Of a stretch of 64,000 nucleotides of DNA, positions 22,602-35,606 are shown one piece after another (the stretch's first letter is position 1; each line of letters opens with the position of its first letter). Source of the DNA: Acanthococcus lagerstroemiae (lineage: Eukaryota; Arthropoda; Insecta; Hemiptera; Eriococcidae); the NCBI GenBank assembly GCA_031841125.1, contig CM063106.1:42769806-42833805 (forward strand), read 5' to 3'. The position numbers and the translations under genes were made by a program. The notes under the pieces were generated by a model. It had not been told where the DNA came from and searched no databases. It saw only the letters and a list, made by a program, of their open reading frames with translations.

Positions 22602-22919
22602 TTTGATGTTGAGAAAAGAAGAGACTTGCGCTTTCATCTCACCAACATAGAACCTAACGTTAGGAAACTGCGGTTCCACTTATCTCTGTTCCACAAAAGC
22701 AACTTTCACAAGTGTTCTTCCGTCCACAAAAATACAATTATCTTACAATGATCTTGTTCTTTTGATTTGGTACAATAAAGATCTGTTATCTGTTTTCATT
22801 GTTCTTCCAGAGACATTTTTCTTTCATTGATTTTAGTTTTTAAGAAACTTTTTCTGATCTTAATTCGCTCCATGATAGGGAAGCGTTGGAAAACGTTCAG
22901 CTCCTTTGAAGGGCGATAG

Positions 22920-23075
22920 CTTAAAAAAAGTTTGAGAACCGCCTTAAAAGAACTGACTCGGATATTAAATAATTACTGCTCCGGAACAATACCTCTTGAT
23001 TGGCTAAAGTCAAATTCTCCTGAAGAAATTAAACTTCACAAAACGTGATAATTACCGATTAATCAGTCTTATATC
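22920..23075 (+). pseudogene. Small RTE-like RT fragment preceded by a hAT-like terminus
   Basis: GTTTGAGAACCGCC at 22930-22943 matches the right terminus of the hAT MITE at 52906-53113. After it, 22980-23075 translates as SGTIPLDWLKSN, then shifted frames give ITDYRLISL-like residues. These correspond to the GTIP--WK ... NYRPISL segment of RTE-type RT. Both pieces are very short relics. Confidence 0.5.
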
Positions 23076-23439
23076 GTGATCCCTTAAAATATTTCTCACA
23101 ATAGTCCACGCAAGGCTTTACAATCTTTGCGAGGAATGCACAGAAAGCAAACGGTTTGGTTTTTGGGGCGGAATGGGTTGTCGCGGAAAGCCTGTTTGCG
23201 GTTCGCACACTCATACAATGTTGTCGTGACATGAATATTTCTGTATACACGCCTGCGCAGTAGATTATCACACAGCATGTGATTGTGTGAACAGTTACTA
23301 TGAAAAGGATTATGTCGATGTAGACTGTGAATAAATTATTTATCAATGTATAGCATTTGTCTCATTTCTTACTGGACAGCCCTTGTAACATAGCCTAATT
23401 TTGGCCAGCAGCCAAGCAGAACTAATAAACTTGCAGATT

Positions 23440-24320
23440 GTAGCTAATAGGCTGAGTGTTTCTGCGGGGTTGGAGAAAGTTTTACAGAGTAGAAATCAAT
23501 TAGTAAGTTGACGGTATCCTTTTTGTTTGGAAAAACAGAGTTGCACCAATAGCCGTTGACAAAGCATCTATCATGATGGATAAAGGTGAGAAGGGATTAG
23601 GAAACATGAGCTGAAATGTATGAAGGCGAGCGTGTTTTTGCAGTCCTCAAACGCATTCAAAAAGGTTGACAACTAGGCAATTGACGTCTTATCTTTTTTC
23701 TTCTAGGACCTGCAAATCAGACTTGAATGAGGAACCTGAAAGGATGCAAGGTGAGGGATGAAACGAGAATAAAATGTAAGCATTCCAAGAGAATGATGTA
23801 TGGAGGATACATTCTCCAGCTGAGGATATGACAGGATTGCCTCAACTTTTTTGGGGAGCGGTTTCAAGCCCTGAGTAGAGAGTTCAAAACTGAGGAATTT
23901 GATTGAGGGCTGAGCATATGAGCAAAGACTGAGTTGAACTCGGAAAAAGATTGAGGATAAGGGTAAGATGTTCTTTGGATTCCTCAAGAGATGTACTTGC
24001 CAATAGGACATCATCTAAATATGCATACGCAAAAGAAAACTGTGCAAGAACATCGTTGTTGAATCCTTGGAAGGTTTGAGAAACATTACAGAGGCCAAAT
24101 GGCACGGAAACGTACTCAAAGAGTTCGAAGGGGGTCGTAATTGCTGTTTTTGGGATGTCTTCAGTGTTTAGTGTTTATGAGAACCAGACGGTATGCCTTC
24201 ACCAAATCAATCTTTGAAAATAATTTTTTTTTCCAAGTAGGGATAGAGCAAACTCATGGATTGGAGGATCTGATACAAATCAAAGACTATGACTGCGTTC
24301 ACTCATCTATTATTGTCGCA
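23440..24320 (-). pseudogene. Ty3/gypsy-type LTR retrotransposon pol remnant
   Basis: On the minus strand the order of motifs is intact: FSKIDLVKAYR (motif A, about 24200), IPKTAITTPFELFEY, PFGLCNVSQTFQGF and the catalytic AYLDDVLLAS (YLDD box, about 24015). Then come GLKPLPKKVEAILSYP and SLGMLTFYSRFIPHLA of the connection domain. In the RNase H region, a DASDTAIGA-like IDALSTAIGATL (about 23560) and FYSVKLSPTPQKHSAY (about 23480) follow. Stops and frameshifts are frequent. No protease, integrase or LTRs were found beside it, so only a pol core survives. Confidence 0.85.
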
Positions 24321-25745
24321 GTAGTGCTAAGAACCATTAACGGCTAGTCAGGCATTGTTACCCGAAGCCTATCTTTCCTACAGAGTTAATAAGTCAGATG
24401 GAGGACCGTTCCCAGCATAAAGGCACAAGCAGCTCTTCCCATGCTAGCTATAATGTGCAATGAGCAGCCTGGAGTTGCAACTCTGTACCCTGTCATAGTT
24501 CCAAAGCAACGTTTCTATGGCTTCCCAGATTAGACCATGACTAGGTGAACAGCTACTACTGCCCATATGCCATCCTGCAACTATGACCATCTCAGACTAT
24601 CACAATGTCAGAACAAGTTCTACTGAACTGTCAACCAATAATCTATTGTTGGCAAGACACCCTAAAATTCAAGCACCATATAAGTTGTGCACCATCTTCA
24701 CAAACAATGTCAGCTTTCAAAGTCACATCCTTTTCACAATTCCAGTCAACTTCCATACTCAAGTTCACTGTCCTCATACTTCTTTATACTCGACTTCTCA
24801 GTCTCATAATCGCAAGAGTAATAGCTAACAGTTACATAATCTAATGCAAAGCTAAGTAAAATATAAAGAATGTCTCATGAAAACGCACCAATACTGCTGT
24901 ATTTCAATATACATAATACAATAATTTAGGAATAAAATACTCAAATTACTCAACCTGACCAATTCTTACTTCGCCATGTTCTAGATATAATTCCAGAACA
25001 TACGTTTTCAAATTAACCAGAAATAGGGACCAACAGTATTTCAGGCTCATATTTCATCGGTAGGCGGTAGGAAAACAAATGACCTCCATTTTACAGCACG
25101 CTATCAAAATTACTCGAAAATACGTCTCATAAAAAACTCATTCTCAGAGTAGGGATAAAGTAGGGGTACCTGTACTTCAAATTTTCGATACCCCGAACAG
25201 TCAGCCGAGTACTCGATGGGCACAACAAAACCATGTGCTGGCCAGTAACTGCCAAGACTTTGAAAACAGAAGCATGCCATTTGCCATACCTTGGACCACT
25301 GTGACGGTGGTTCGTTCCCGTTTAGTTTACGTACCTTTGAAAATACGGAATTTAAAGAAAGAAGAGTTCCGCCATAACAACAGCTTTTGCGATGGACATT
25401 GACAACATTGGCGACTATTTATAGTAATTTTGATACCCGCCTTGTTGAGCGAAGGACTGCCGCGTTAATTCGGTATAATTATATTCAAAAAAAAAAAAAA
25501 AAAAAAAAAAGTGCGGAACAGCGGAACAGAGAGCGAAGGACTGACAGAAATAGATCGAGTAAGTCACGCGAATTCATAATTCATTACTTTTTCAAGGTGA
25601 TAACGATAAAGGACTGTTTTCTTTTCTCCCCTCGGTTGCCATTTCGCACGCATGTGTGTATGTTGTGCAAGTAAACGAGTGCGTTCATTCTAATATAGGG
25701 CAGCCGAGCAAAATCAAACATTGCCTGTGACACAATAATGAAACC
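24321..25745. other. Unrecognised stretch with a poly(A) run
   Basis: No gene or known element was identified. A 26-base A run at about 25486-25511 follows ATTATATTC. Open frames of 79-95 codons here lack any recognised motif. Confidence 0.4.
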
Positions 25746-25914
25746 ACAGCCCGATCTGCGAATTTTTCAGAAAAAGTGCTCAAATGTGACATGATAATTT
25801 CAGCACTTTTTTGTACAATTTGTGACAATTAATTCCACCAATCAGAGACGAGAACGGGTTTTTGTCAGTCTGCTGCCACCAGTGTCACAACTGGGCAGTT
25901 TTTAATACCATTTG

Positions 25915-26060
25915 TGACAGAAATGTGCTCATTTGTGACAGAAATGTGCTCATTTGTGACAGAAATGTGCTCATTTGTGTCAATTAAAAAAATGTCACGT
26001 TTAAGCAGTTTTTTGCCTACTGGGCAGTTTTTAATGCCACTTGTGACAGAAATGTGCTCA
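25915..26060 (+). repeat. Short tandem repeat, 21-bp unit
   Basis: GTGACAGAAATGTGCTCATTT is repeated three times in tandem at 25915-25978 and again singly near 26044. It is separated by GTGTCAATTAAAAAAATGTC and GGGCAGTTTTTAATRCCA spacers that themselves occur twice. Confidence 0.75.
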
Positions 26061-26825
26061 TTTGTGCCATTTTAATAAGTGTCACATTTACGCAGTTTTT
26101 TGCTCGCCTCTGCAGGCACTGGTTATAGCCCCCCCTGGACCCTCAATTGTGAGCATCGCATAGGTATATTACATATATTACAGAAATATATTTCTGCCAT
26201 AAGAATAAATAAATACACGATACCGCAAAGCGAGTGTGGTAGGAGCGCGATAACAATGTAAATAATGTAGTCAATATTTACAAAAAGCACGTAGAAAATG
26301 TATATTTTACATACATACAACAAAATAATAATTATAGATAGGTACTAAAAATAAAGTACAGGACTAAAAACAACCCCTGACTAAGTTGTTCAACTTAATT
26401 GGACGCTATATTCAGCGTCAAGGAACCAACCAACATTTGTAAACAAAATGAGTTATTAGTATGTTTGGAAAGAGCGTAAAAAGTGGAATTTTTCAAAATT
26501 GGGCTGCCGATTCAAAAATGTGTACTCACATTGAAAAATGCTTATCAGTAAACGCTATGTCATATAGTTTCTACCAAAATATTGAGTTCTTATTTATATG
26601 CACTTTTGGTTTTGGTTGATGTTGGAGCGCTCCTTCTCAGAATACAAACTGCCAGCAATTCCAAAATGCACGGATATTATTCTCTCAGCGCAGTGCAATC
26701 ACAAAATACAGGTATCATGCAGCTATGTTGATTCCAGCTTATCTATCAGGTGAACAAGCGTAGATACTTATAAAGGATGTTATTCTACAGAAAAATTATC
26801 ATCCGGAGGAAGATTATTATATACG

Positions 26826-27035
26826 TATCCTGTGTATTTTTTCCTCTTTCAGCCTGTTCTGTTATTTGGAGAGCTTCATCGTCTATATACGATCGAGTAT
26901 ATTTTGAAATCACTGGTGAACAGCGTGAGGAACATACACGCGCTGTTTACCAGTGATTTTGAAATATATACTCGTATATATACTAAGAAGCTCCAAATAA
27001 CAGAACAGACTGAAAGAGGAAAAATACACAGGATA
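26826..27035. repeat. 210-bp near-perfect palindrome (hairpin MITE)
   Basis: The left arm starts TATCCTGTGTATTTTTTCCT and the right arm ends with AATACACAGGATA. The arms of about 95 bases (CTGTTCTGTTATTTGGAG, ATTTTGAAATCACTGG, AACAGCG) pair almost throughout, around a loop of roughly 15-20 bases near 26930. Differences are small indels around the TATATA part. It lies inside the larger TIR element, so it may be a nested MITE or a foldback core. Confidence 0.8.
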
Positions 27036-27522
27036 ATAATTATAATTAGGTAACTTACTCGTTTTCATTGTAGCCATGTATTTCATTCGCACACGTGGTG
27101 GTCAAGGAGCACAGCAACACACGAACGAAATATATTTAAATATAAAATCATAAATTATAAGTAGTCGTCAAATTTCAAATTAAAACACAGAAATGAGAGC
27201 ACAATCACAATCCCAGTTAGTACAAGACAATATATGTTCAAAGTTGAATTTAAGTATAACGATTAATTATTTAATTTCTAGGTTCTCTCAAATTGCCACA
27301 AATAAGCAGTTTTCTGCTTAAATATGACAACATAAACTGTCACACATAAGCATATTTGTGACACTTTAATGTCACGGAGGCCGTGTGACATATTTCCAGT
27401 GATAAAAGGGGCGGATCTAAATATTTGCCACACTTTTACCACAAATTTGCGAAATTTACAGACTTGAGCACTTTTTTTTGCCACAGATAGTGTCACAAAC
27501 TTAAAAACGCAGATCGGGAGTT

Positions 27523-28869
27523 TACCATCGAACTTGATAACCACAAATATTGGATTGAGCACGAGACATGGAACATGAGATAAATAGGTATCTTGGGACA
27601 CCAACAACGAACAAAAAAGGAAAGGCAAGATTTCTCGAAACTGAGGATCATAATAGGACTTTTTGGGCAAGTAGTATCTGACTTAGCTGAATCCAATAAT
27701 ATTGCGACACATCTCGCAAGTTGATTTCACAAAAATTGATTGTAACTTTACAATTTTCAAGCGAATAAGGTACAGATGTTACTTTTATAACAGAAACACT
27801 AGCCTGCGATTCCTACATTTAACCTGAAACCTCCGTAAATGAGTCTTGATTGAGAAAAAAAGTCTTAGAAAATTTGCTTATGTAGGGCAAAGTGCCCTAA
27901 TATACACTGCCGGACAAAAGCCTTCATCCGGCCTCCAAAAATATGTTATTTATATTCTGATAGCAAATAAATGCACGCGAATGACTCGAACAGAGGATAT
28001 AATATCTCATACCATTTGCTGCTCACTGTGTAGGTATTTGAAGCCAGGAGGGAAATTAAATGTAGAAGAGACTGTTGTACCTTGGAGTACACAACTAATA
28101 ATACCCGCTGATTGGACAGACGGCATAATCACAGACGACCAACAGGAGCACACGACTAAAGAGGTTCACCATACGGCACTACTCTCGACTATGACTACAG
28201 GACCACAAGAGACAAGTCTCATTTAGGGTACTCCACTGAAGATGGCATAAAAGCCGAAAGCGCTGTGGGCTACAGAAGAAGAAAAAGTGAATTGGCACAC
28301 CTTACAAATGGAATATTATGAAGTTCACTCACACTCCGAAATGGACACTAACAACTATCGCAAGAACTCGGTAATCGGGCCTTAATTTTTTTATTGACTT
28401 ATTTTAAACTTACCCAATATCAAACACAATTTTCTTAATTTGGATTTGAATTTCTTTCTGTCAGCTGCTCTATTCAATGTGGAATTAGTGTACCCTATAT
28501 TGGGAGCACTTTTGGTCGATCAGCCAATTTCACATGTTTGTGAATATTTGAAATATGAATTATGAATACAAACCATACATTCAATTTTCAGCGCCTGTAT
28601 TTTTCTTTACACACCACAACCAAAAATACTGCCAAATGGTTGATAATACAAGAGACGTTCAGTAAGTAAAATTCCCATCGAAATAACTCGAGAATGGAAA
28701 GAGACTTTCTGATGCGCTTTTGGGGTAATACTATTGATTTTGTCGCCTTATCACTTCGCGTTCCGAATTGCAAGTTATTCCGTTAATTTTTTTTTTTCGA
28801 GTTATCATTTTCTGAAGATGGATTTTGAAATAATGTCGATTTCCTCCAGAATTCCATAATCGAGGTTTT
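27523..28869. other. Unrecognised stretch
   Basis: A 126-codon open frame at 27846-28226 has no recognised domain, no strong start context and no neighbouring splice sites that extend it, so I do not call it a gene. The region just upstream of 28870 may include further mariner-derived sequence too decayed to identify. Confidence 0.4.
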
Positions 28870-29115
28870 TACATTTGATCTTTTGCCACATACGCCATAC
28901 AGTCCGGACTTGAGTCGGCCTGATTTTCATGTGTTCGGCCTTCTAAAGAAATAGCTTACCGGGAAAGTGTTCGCAAATGAAGAAGTGAAAATGGAAGTCA
29001 ACGGTGGCTAGCCCAAGTTGGGGCCAATTATTTTCACGATACAGTTTTCAATTTTAGTATCACGCTACAACAAATGCATCAATAAAGGTGGCGCTCACGT
29101 AGAATCGTAGTGGTT
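28870..29115 (+). pseudogene. Mariner transposase C-terminal remnant
   Basis: Translation gives LPHTPYSPDLSRPDFHVFGL, then LKK, a stop and LTGKVFANEEVKMEV. This is the mariner block around the third catalytic residue (HPPYSPDLAPSDYHLF, last Asp retained). After stops, RYNKCINKGGAHVES matches the mariner C-terminus (R-DKC-N--GDYVEK). Three in-frame stops and loss of the N-terminal two thirds show it is dead. Confidence 0.85.
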
Positions 29116-30094
29116 CTGATGTACTCTTCGAAACTTTCTTCAAAAATAAATTTCATTCATACGTGCTCCAGTAATTTTGATGGGGATCTTACTGAGCACT
29201 CGTAATTTTTTTTCCACTCCAAGTTATGTATCCCATATTGTCACCATGTGATACACGAGACGATAGTTTCCGGAGCCATGGGTGTGGTCGCCATACACTC
29301 CACCAAATCTTATATTCTTTATATTAGGGCCTACAGGAATGAAATCAGACTTCTTTAATTTTTTTTTTTTTTTTAATTTTCATTTGACCGCCGCGTGTTT
29401 TTATTTTATTACAAAAAAAGAAAAATAGTGAAAAATGAACGGGGAAAAAAAAAGATTACCCGGGATAGTGAGGAGAAAGAGAAAAGGAATCTCCATACGT
29501 GAGGTAGAATTCGGCCACGCCGTGCGCGATCGCGATTTGCTAACGCTGAAATAATGCTACCGATGTCTCTTACAGGACGGTGCGGTGTTCAAATGGAGCT
29601 CGAAAATTTATTTACAAAGGTTACACTAGACAAATTACCCGTTTTTCTTCAGCGCGATACAAATGGGCTCGGGCTGGGGTAACAGTCGGGCACGATGAAG
29701 AGGAACAGAAAGAAAAATGCGGGCGGGATTGATAAGGAAGAGAAAAATGAAAACCCTTTTGTGCACCTACTAAAGGCGGGTAAAGAAAAAATGATATATC
29801 TTATATCTGTGTATACAATAATCCACGAAAGTCATGTTTCTGGCGGAATGTTGTGCAGAACATATGTAGAAGGTTATAGTGTGGTGTAGTGTACTGGAGT
29901 GTAAGGTAATATTGAATAACGGCAGCTACGTCACGCTTCTTTCATAAATTTCGCTCAAGTTTTTATTTTTGTTTCGTTTATTTTTCACCTTGATGTTGAT
30001 ATCCTCTTTCTTCTTGATAGTTCTATACAACGTTTAATCTGTATAATCTAAGAGCCATGCCTCACGGCACATTGCGCGCGGCTCGTGGATCGTA
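29116..30094. other. Unrecognised stretch
   Basis: Nothing identifiable was found beyond A- and T-rich runs (29355-29375, 29440-29452). No gene is supported. Confidence 0.4.
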
Positions 30095-30345
30095 CAATCT
30101 TAGGGTGAGAATCAGCATTCAGATGGAATAAAATCCTGACGATATGGAAACCCTCTGGGACACGTAGAAGGGGGAGGCCAGCGACTAGGTGGGTTGATGA
30201 GATAACACAGGTGGCCGGCCATAAAATGGCTATTAAAAACCAATAATAGGAAAAAATGGGCTGAACTGTCAACGTCTTATGCCCAGAAATGGGCTGCTGA
30301 GGGCTGAGTCAGGGGGAGAGTCACCTTCCCTGTCTAATATATGTA
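30095..30345 (+). pseudogene. 3'-end fragment of an RTE-like LINE
   Basis: Translation with one shift gives RWNKILTIWKPSGTRRRGRP, then ATRWVDEITQVAGHKMA and KKWAELSTSYAQKWAAEG. This is the last part of an RTE-like ORF2 (RRPGRP-RW-DEI). It belongs with the fragment at 4752-5070 by its ending. The sequence after it decays into unrelated AT-rich DNA. Confidence 0.7.
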
Positions 30346-30403
30346 CAAAATTATAATAATCACTGTAAAAGTCTATATGTCGCTCCAGCGAGCCAGGTAA
30401 TAA

Positions 30404-30932
30404 AATACAACTTCGAGTACTTCTCTATAATGTACCAAAATTTGGAATCAAATGATTCGATAGTTCCTGAGAATTTTGTGCCACAAATTTTGTCCTCAAG
30501 GAAAACTCACGAACGGCTCGACCGATTGCCTTCAAAAGCTTATTTTAACAACTTCGAGCACTTCTCCATAATATACCAAAATTTGGAATCAATTGATTCA
30601 ATAGTTTCTGAGATTTTCTTCCCACAAAATTGCGCTTCTTATGCTGAACTTAAATTGAGGAAACTCGTGAACGACTCAACCGATTGTCATCAAACTTTCA
30701 CCAATACAACTTCGAGTACTTCTCTATAATGTACCAAAATTTGGAATCAAATGATTCGATAGTTCCTGAGATTTTTTTGCCACAAATTTTGTCCTCAAGG
30801 AAAACTCACGAACGGCTCGACCGATTGCCTTCAAAAGCTTATTTTAACAACTTCGAGTACTTCTCCATAATATACCAAAATTTGGAATCAATTGATTCAA
30901 TAGTTTCTGAGATTTTCTTCCCACAAAATTAA
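30404..30932 (+). repeat. Dimeric tandem repeat (about 141 + 158 bp monomers)
   Basis: The phrase CTTCGAGTACTTCTC occurs at 30411, 30552 (CTTCGAGCAC), 30710 and 30851. Adjacent monomers differ in a regular A-B-A-B pattern, giving a higher-order period of about 299 bases. Each monomer holds CCAAAATTTGGAATCAA and ATAGTTYCTGAG. The array ends abruptly at the TA tract that borders the giant inverted repeat. Confidence 0.85.
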
Positions 30933-30933
30933 G

Positions 30934-30937
<4 letters not shown>

Positions 30938-30994
<57 letters not shown>
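30938..30994. repeat. (TA)n tract, left border of the giant inverted repeat
   Basis: A pure TA dinucleotide run of about 54 bases separates the dimeric satellite from the outermost CATGCAGGGAATCC of the left arm. A matching TA run borders the right arm at 43369-43399. Confidence 0.95.
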
Positions 30995-30997
<3 letters not shown>

Positions 30998-31817
30998 GCA
31001 GGGAATCCTTTTCACCTCCATACATAACGCAGACGCCCTCGCCTCCGCCAGAAAAAATGGGTTTAGAAGTGTATACTTTGTTATTTTAGAATCAGAGCAT
31101 TGATGTCATAAGAGGCAACCTGAGAGGGGTAAGGATTTCTCAAAATTTATCACCGAGTGTATACATTATGTATATAGTCCCTTTCACCTCCGAACATAGT
31201 TTATACTTTTCGCCTCCGTTTGTATTTCTTTTTTACATAATTGGCCTTTTTGGCCTCCAGCAACGTTGCCAATACTTTTGCAGCACATGTTTACGTCTCA
31301 TCCTCCAGTGTGCGATAAGCAGGCTTGTTCGGACTCTTCGCGTACTTTTGCATTCCTGGGGCCTATTGTTTGAAATCAATATCTTCTCATTCAGGTATAC
31401 TGCAATCGCATGTTGGTCACTGAGTTGCAGCAGACACACATAATCATCATATTTCTCTCGTCACCGCATGAAATTCTTATAAATTCTACAAAGAAACATC
31501 GCCTTCTTGTCTGAAAGCAGGATGGAGGCAATGAAATTCGTCAGTGTATTTCTTTTCAGCACGTCTGTAGTTATTATATTTCAGGTTTCAGTTCAGACAC
31601 CTGTTGTTTATTTTGTTCCAATTTTTTCTGTATACATGATGGTATGTACATTTTTTTCGAAGAGGATCTTTTTTCACCTCATTTTTGTATATAAAGCGAC
31701 TTTTTCGCTTCATATATGGAGGCGAAAACAAAATGCTAAAAGTGAAAATCTGCAACTTCGTATTAGAATTTTCTGTGGAGTAGTTTCTTCTAACAATCTT
31801 GAACATGATCCCATGTT

Positions 31818-34800
31818 CTCGCAGGTATACGATGATATCTTTGCAGGGCGGCTTTTTCGCCTCTTTTTCATATATAAAGCGACGTTTTCACCTCATATAC
31901 GGAGGCGAAAACGAAACTCTAAAGGTATATCTTTTCAGGGCGGCTTTTTCGCCTCTGTAAGTTTCTTATTATGTTATTCTTGAACCTCTTCCTCAGACTA
32001 AAAAAATTCATGTCCATTCCGAACTGTGTTATTTACAATATCTTAGAATATAGGGAAATGGTAAACCTGTGACCTTTTCGATCTTGATCATCATGTTCTC
32101 GCGGGTATATAATAATATCTTTGCAGGGCGGCTTTTTCGCCTCTTTTTCATATATAAAGCGACGTTTTCACCTCATATACGGAGGCGAAAACGAAACTCT
32201 GAAGGTATATCTTTTCAGGGCGGCTTTTTCGCCTCTGTAAGTTTCTTATTATGTTATTCTTGAACCTCTTCCTCAGACTAAAAAAATTCATGTCCATTCC
32301 GAACTGTGTTATTTACAATGTCTTAGAGTATAGGGAAATGGTAAACCTGTGACCTTCTCGATCTTGATCATCATGTTCTCGCGGGTATATAATAATATCT
32401 TTGCAGGGCGGCTTTTTCGCCTCTTTTTCATATATAAAGCGACGTTTTCACCTCATATACGGAGGCGAAAACGAAACTCTGAAGGTATATCTTTTCAGGG
32501 CGGCTTTTTCGCCTCTGTAAGTTTCTTATTATGTTATTCTTGAACCTCTTCCTCAGACTAAAAAAATTCATGTCCATTCCGAACTGTGTTATTTACAATG
32601 TCTTAGAGTATAGGGAAATGGTAAACCTGTGACCTTTTCGATCTTGATCATCATGTTCTCGCGGGTATATAATAATATCTTTGCAGGGCGGCTTTTTCGC
32701 CTCTTTTTCATATATAAAGCGACGTTTTCACCTCATATACGGAGGCGAAAACGAAACTCTGAAGGTATATCTTTTCAGGGCGGCTTTTTCGCCTCTGTAA
32801 GTTTCTTATTATGTTATTCTTGAACCTCTTCCTCAGACTAAAAAAATTCATGTCCATTCCGAACTGTGTTATTTACAATGTCTTAGAGTATAGGGAAATG
32901 GTAAACCTGTGACCTTCTCGATCTTGATCATCATGTTCTCGCGGGTATATAATAATATCTTTGCAGGGCGGCTTTTTCGCCTCTTTTTCATATATAAAGC
33001 GACGTTTTCACCTCATATACGGAGGCGAAAACGAAACTCTGAAGGTATATCTTTTCAGGGCGGCTTTTTCGCCTCTGTAAGTTTCTTATTATGTTATTCT
33101 TGAACCTCTTCCTCAGACTAAAAAAATTCATGTCCATTCCGAACTGTGTTATTTACAATGTCTTAGAGTATAGGGAAATGGTAAACCTGTGACCTTCTCG
33201 ATCTTGATCATCATGTTCTCGCGGGTATATAATAATATCTTTGCAGGGCGGCTTTTTCGCCTCTTTTTCATATATAAAGCGACGTTTTCACCTCATATAC
33301 GGAGGCGAAAACGAAACTCTGAAGGTATATCTTTTCAGGGCGGCTTTTTCGCCTCTGTAAGTTTCTTATTATGTTATTCTTGAACCTCTTCCTCAGACTA
33401 AAAAAATTCATGTCCATTCCGAACTGTGTTATTTACAATGTCTTAGAGTATAGGGAAATGGTAAACCTGTGACCTTCTCGATCTTGATCATCATGTTCTC
33501 GCGGGTATATAATAATATCTTTGCAGGGCGGCTTTTTCGCCCCTTTTTCATACATAAAGCGACGTTTTCACCTCATATACGAAGGCGAAAACGAAACTCT
33601 GAAGGTATATCTTTTCAGGGCGGCTTTTTCGCCTCTGTAAGTTTCTTATTATGTTATTCTTGAACCTCTTCCTCAGACTAAAAAAATTCATGTCCATTCC
33701 GAACTGTGTTATTTACAATGTCTTAGAGTATAGGGAAATGGTAAACCTGTGACCTTCTCGATCTTGATCATCATGTTCTCGCGGGTATATAATAATATCT
33801 TTGCAGGGCGGCTTTTTCGCCTCTTTTTCATATATAAAGCGACGTTTTCACCTCATATACGGAGGCGAAAACGAAACTCTGAAGGTATATCTTTTCAGGG
33901 CGGCTTTTTCGCCTCTGTAAGTTTCTTATTATGTTATTCTTGAACCTCTTCCTCAGACTAAAAAAATTCATGTCCATTCCGAACTGTGTTATTTACAATG
34001 TCTTAGAGTATAGGGAAATGGTAAACCTGTGACCTTCTCGATCTTGATCATCATGTTCTCGCGGGTATATAATAATATCTTTGCAGGGCGGCTTTTTCTC
34101 CTCTTTTTCATATATAAAGCGACGTTTTCACCTCATATACGGAGGCGAAAACGAAACTCTGAAGGTATATCTTTTCAGGGCGGCTTTTTCGCCTCTGTAA
34201 GTTTCTTATTATGTTATTCTTGAACCTCTTCCTCAGACTAAAAAAATTCATGTCCATTCCGAACTGTGTTATTTACAATGTCTTAGAGTATAGGGAAATG
34301 GTAAACCTGTGACCTTCTCGATCTTGATCATCATGTTCTCGCGGGTATATAATAATATCTTTGCAGGGCGGCTTTTTCGCCTCTTTTTCATATATAAAGC
34401 GACGTTTTCACCTCATATACGGAGGCGAAAACGAAACTCTGAAGGTATATCTTTTCAGGGCGGCTTTTTCGCCTCTGTAAGTTTCTTATTATGTTATTCT
34501 TGAACCTCTTCCTCAGACTAAAAAAATTCATGTCCATTCCGAACTGTGTTATTTGCAATGTCTTAGAGTATAGGGAAATGGTAAACCTGTGACCTTCTCG
34601 ATCTTGATCATCATGTTCTCGCGGGTATATAATAATATCTTTGCAGGGCGGCTTTTTCGCCTCTTTTTCATATATAAAGCGACGTTTTCACCTCATATAC
34701 GGAGGCGAAAACGAAACTCTGAAGGTATATCTTTTCAGGGCGGCTTTTTCGCCTCTGTAAGTTTCTTATTATGTTATTCTTGAACCTCTTCCTCATACTA

Positions 34801-35579
34801 AAAAAATTCATGTCCATTCCGAACTGTGTTATTTACAATGTCTTAGAGTATAGGGAAATGGTAAACCTGTGACCTTCTCGATCTTGATCATCATGTTCTC
34901 GCGGGTATATAATAATATCTTTGCAGGGCGGCTTTTTCGCCCCTTTTTCATACATAAAGCGACGTTTTCACCTCATATACGGAGGCGAAAACGAAACTCT
35001 GAAGGTATATCTTTTCAGGGCGGCTTTTTCGCCTCTGTAAGTTTCTTATTATGTTATTCTTGAACCTCTTCCTCAGACTAAAAAAATTCATGTCCATTCC
35101 GAACTGTGTTATTTACAATGTCTTAGAGTATAGGGAAATGGTAAACCTGTGACCTTCTCGATCTTGATCATCATGTTCTCGCGGGTATATAATAATATCT
35201 TTGCAGGGCGGCTTTTTCGCCCCTTTTTCATACATAAAGCGACGTTTTCACCTCATATACGGAGGCGAAAACGAAACTCTGAAGGTATATCTTTTCAGGG
35301 CGGCTTTTTCGCCTCTGTAAGTTTCTTATTATGTTATTCTTGAACCTCTTCCTCAGACTAAAAAAATTCATGTCCATTCCGAACTGTGTTATTTACAATG
35401 TCTTAGAGTATAGGGAAATGGTAAACCTGTGACCTTCTCGATCTTGATCATCATGTTCTCGCGGGTATATAATAATATCTTTGCAGGGCGGCTTTTTCGC
35501 CCCTTTTTCATACATAAAGCGACGTTTTCACCTCATATACAGAGGCGAAAACGAAATTCTAAAGGTATATCTTTGCAGG
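31818..35579 (+). repeat. 280-bp satellite array, left arm (about 13.4 units)
   Basis: Units begin with the phrase CTCGCGGGTATATAATAATA at 32098, 32378, 32658 and so on every 280 bases. A diverged first unit lies at 31818 and a partial, diverged last unit ends near 35579. Units are nearly identical (for example TTTTTCGCCTC versus TTTTTCGCCCC variants around 33535, 34935 and 35215). Each unit holds four copies of the decamer TTTTYRCCTC or its complement, two in each local context. A 64-codon open frame in every unit is a by-product of homogenisation and not a gene. Confidence 0.97.
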
Positions 35580-35606
35580 ACGGCCTTCTCTCCTCTGTTT
35601 CATATA

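Larger units (their letters stand above)
25746..27522. mobile_element. 1.8-kb element with inverted ends and GTGACA-rich subterminal repeats
   Basis: CCCGATCTGCG at 25750-25760 is repeated inverted at 27508-27518. Inside both ends, AAGTGCTCAA (25776, inverted near 27465) and many copies of TTTGTGACA / TGTCACAAA lie in opposite orientations. This gives a non-autonomous DNA-transposon layout with subterminal repeats. No transposase was seen. It contains a 21-bp tandem repeat and a 210-bp palindrome annotated separately. The target duplication is unclear. Confidence 0.55.

Noticed and set aside
27846..28226. 126-codon frame as a gene
   Set aside because: No recognised motif or neighbouring exon; probably a chance open frame in repeat-rich DNA.
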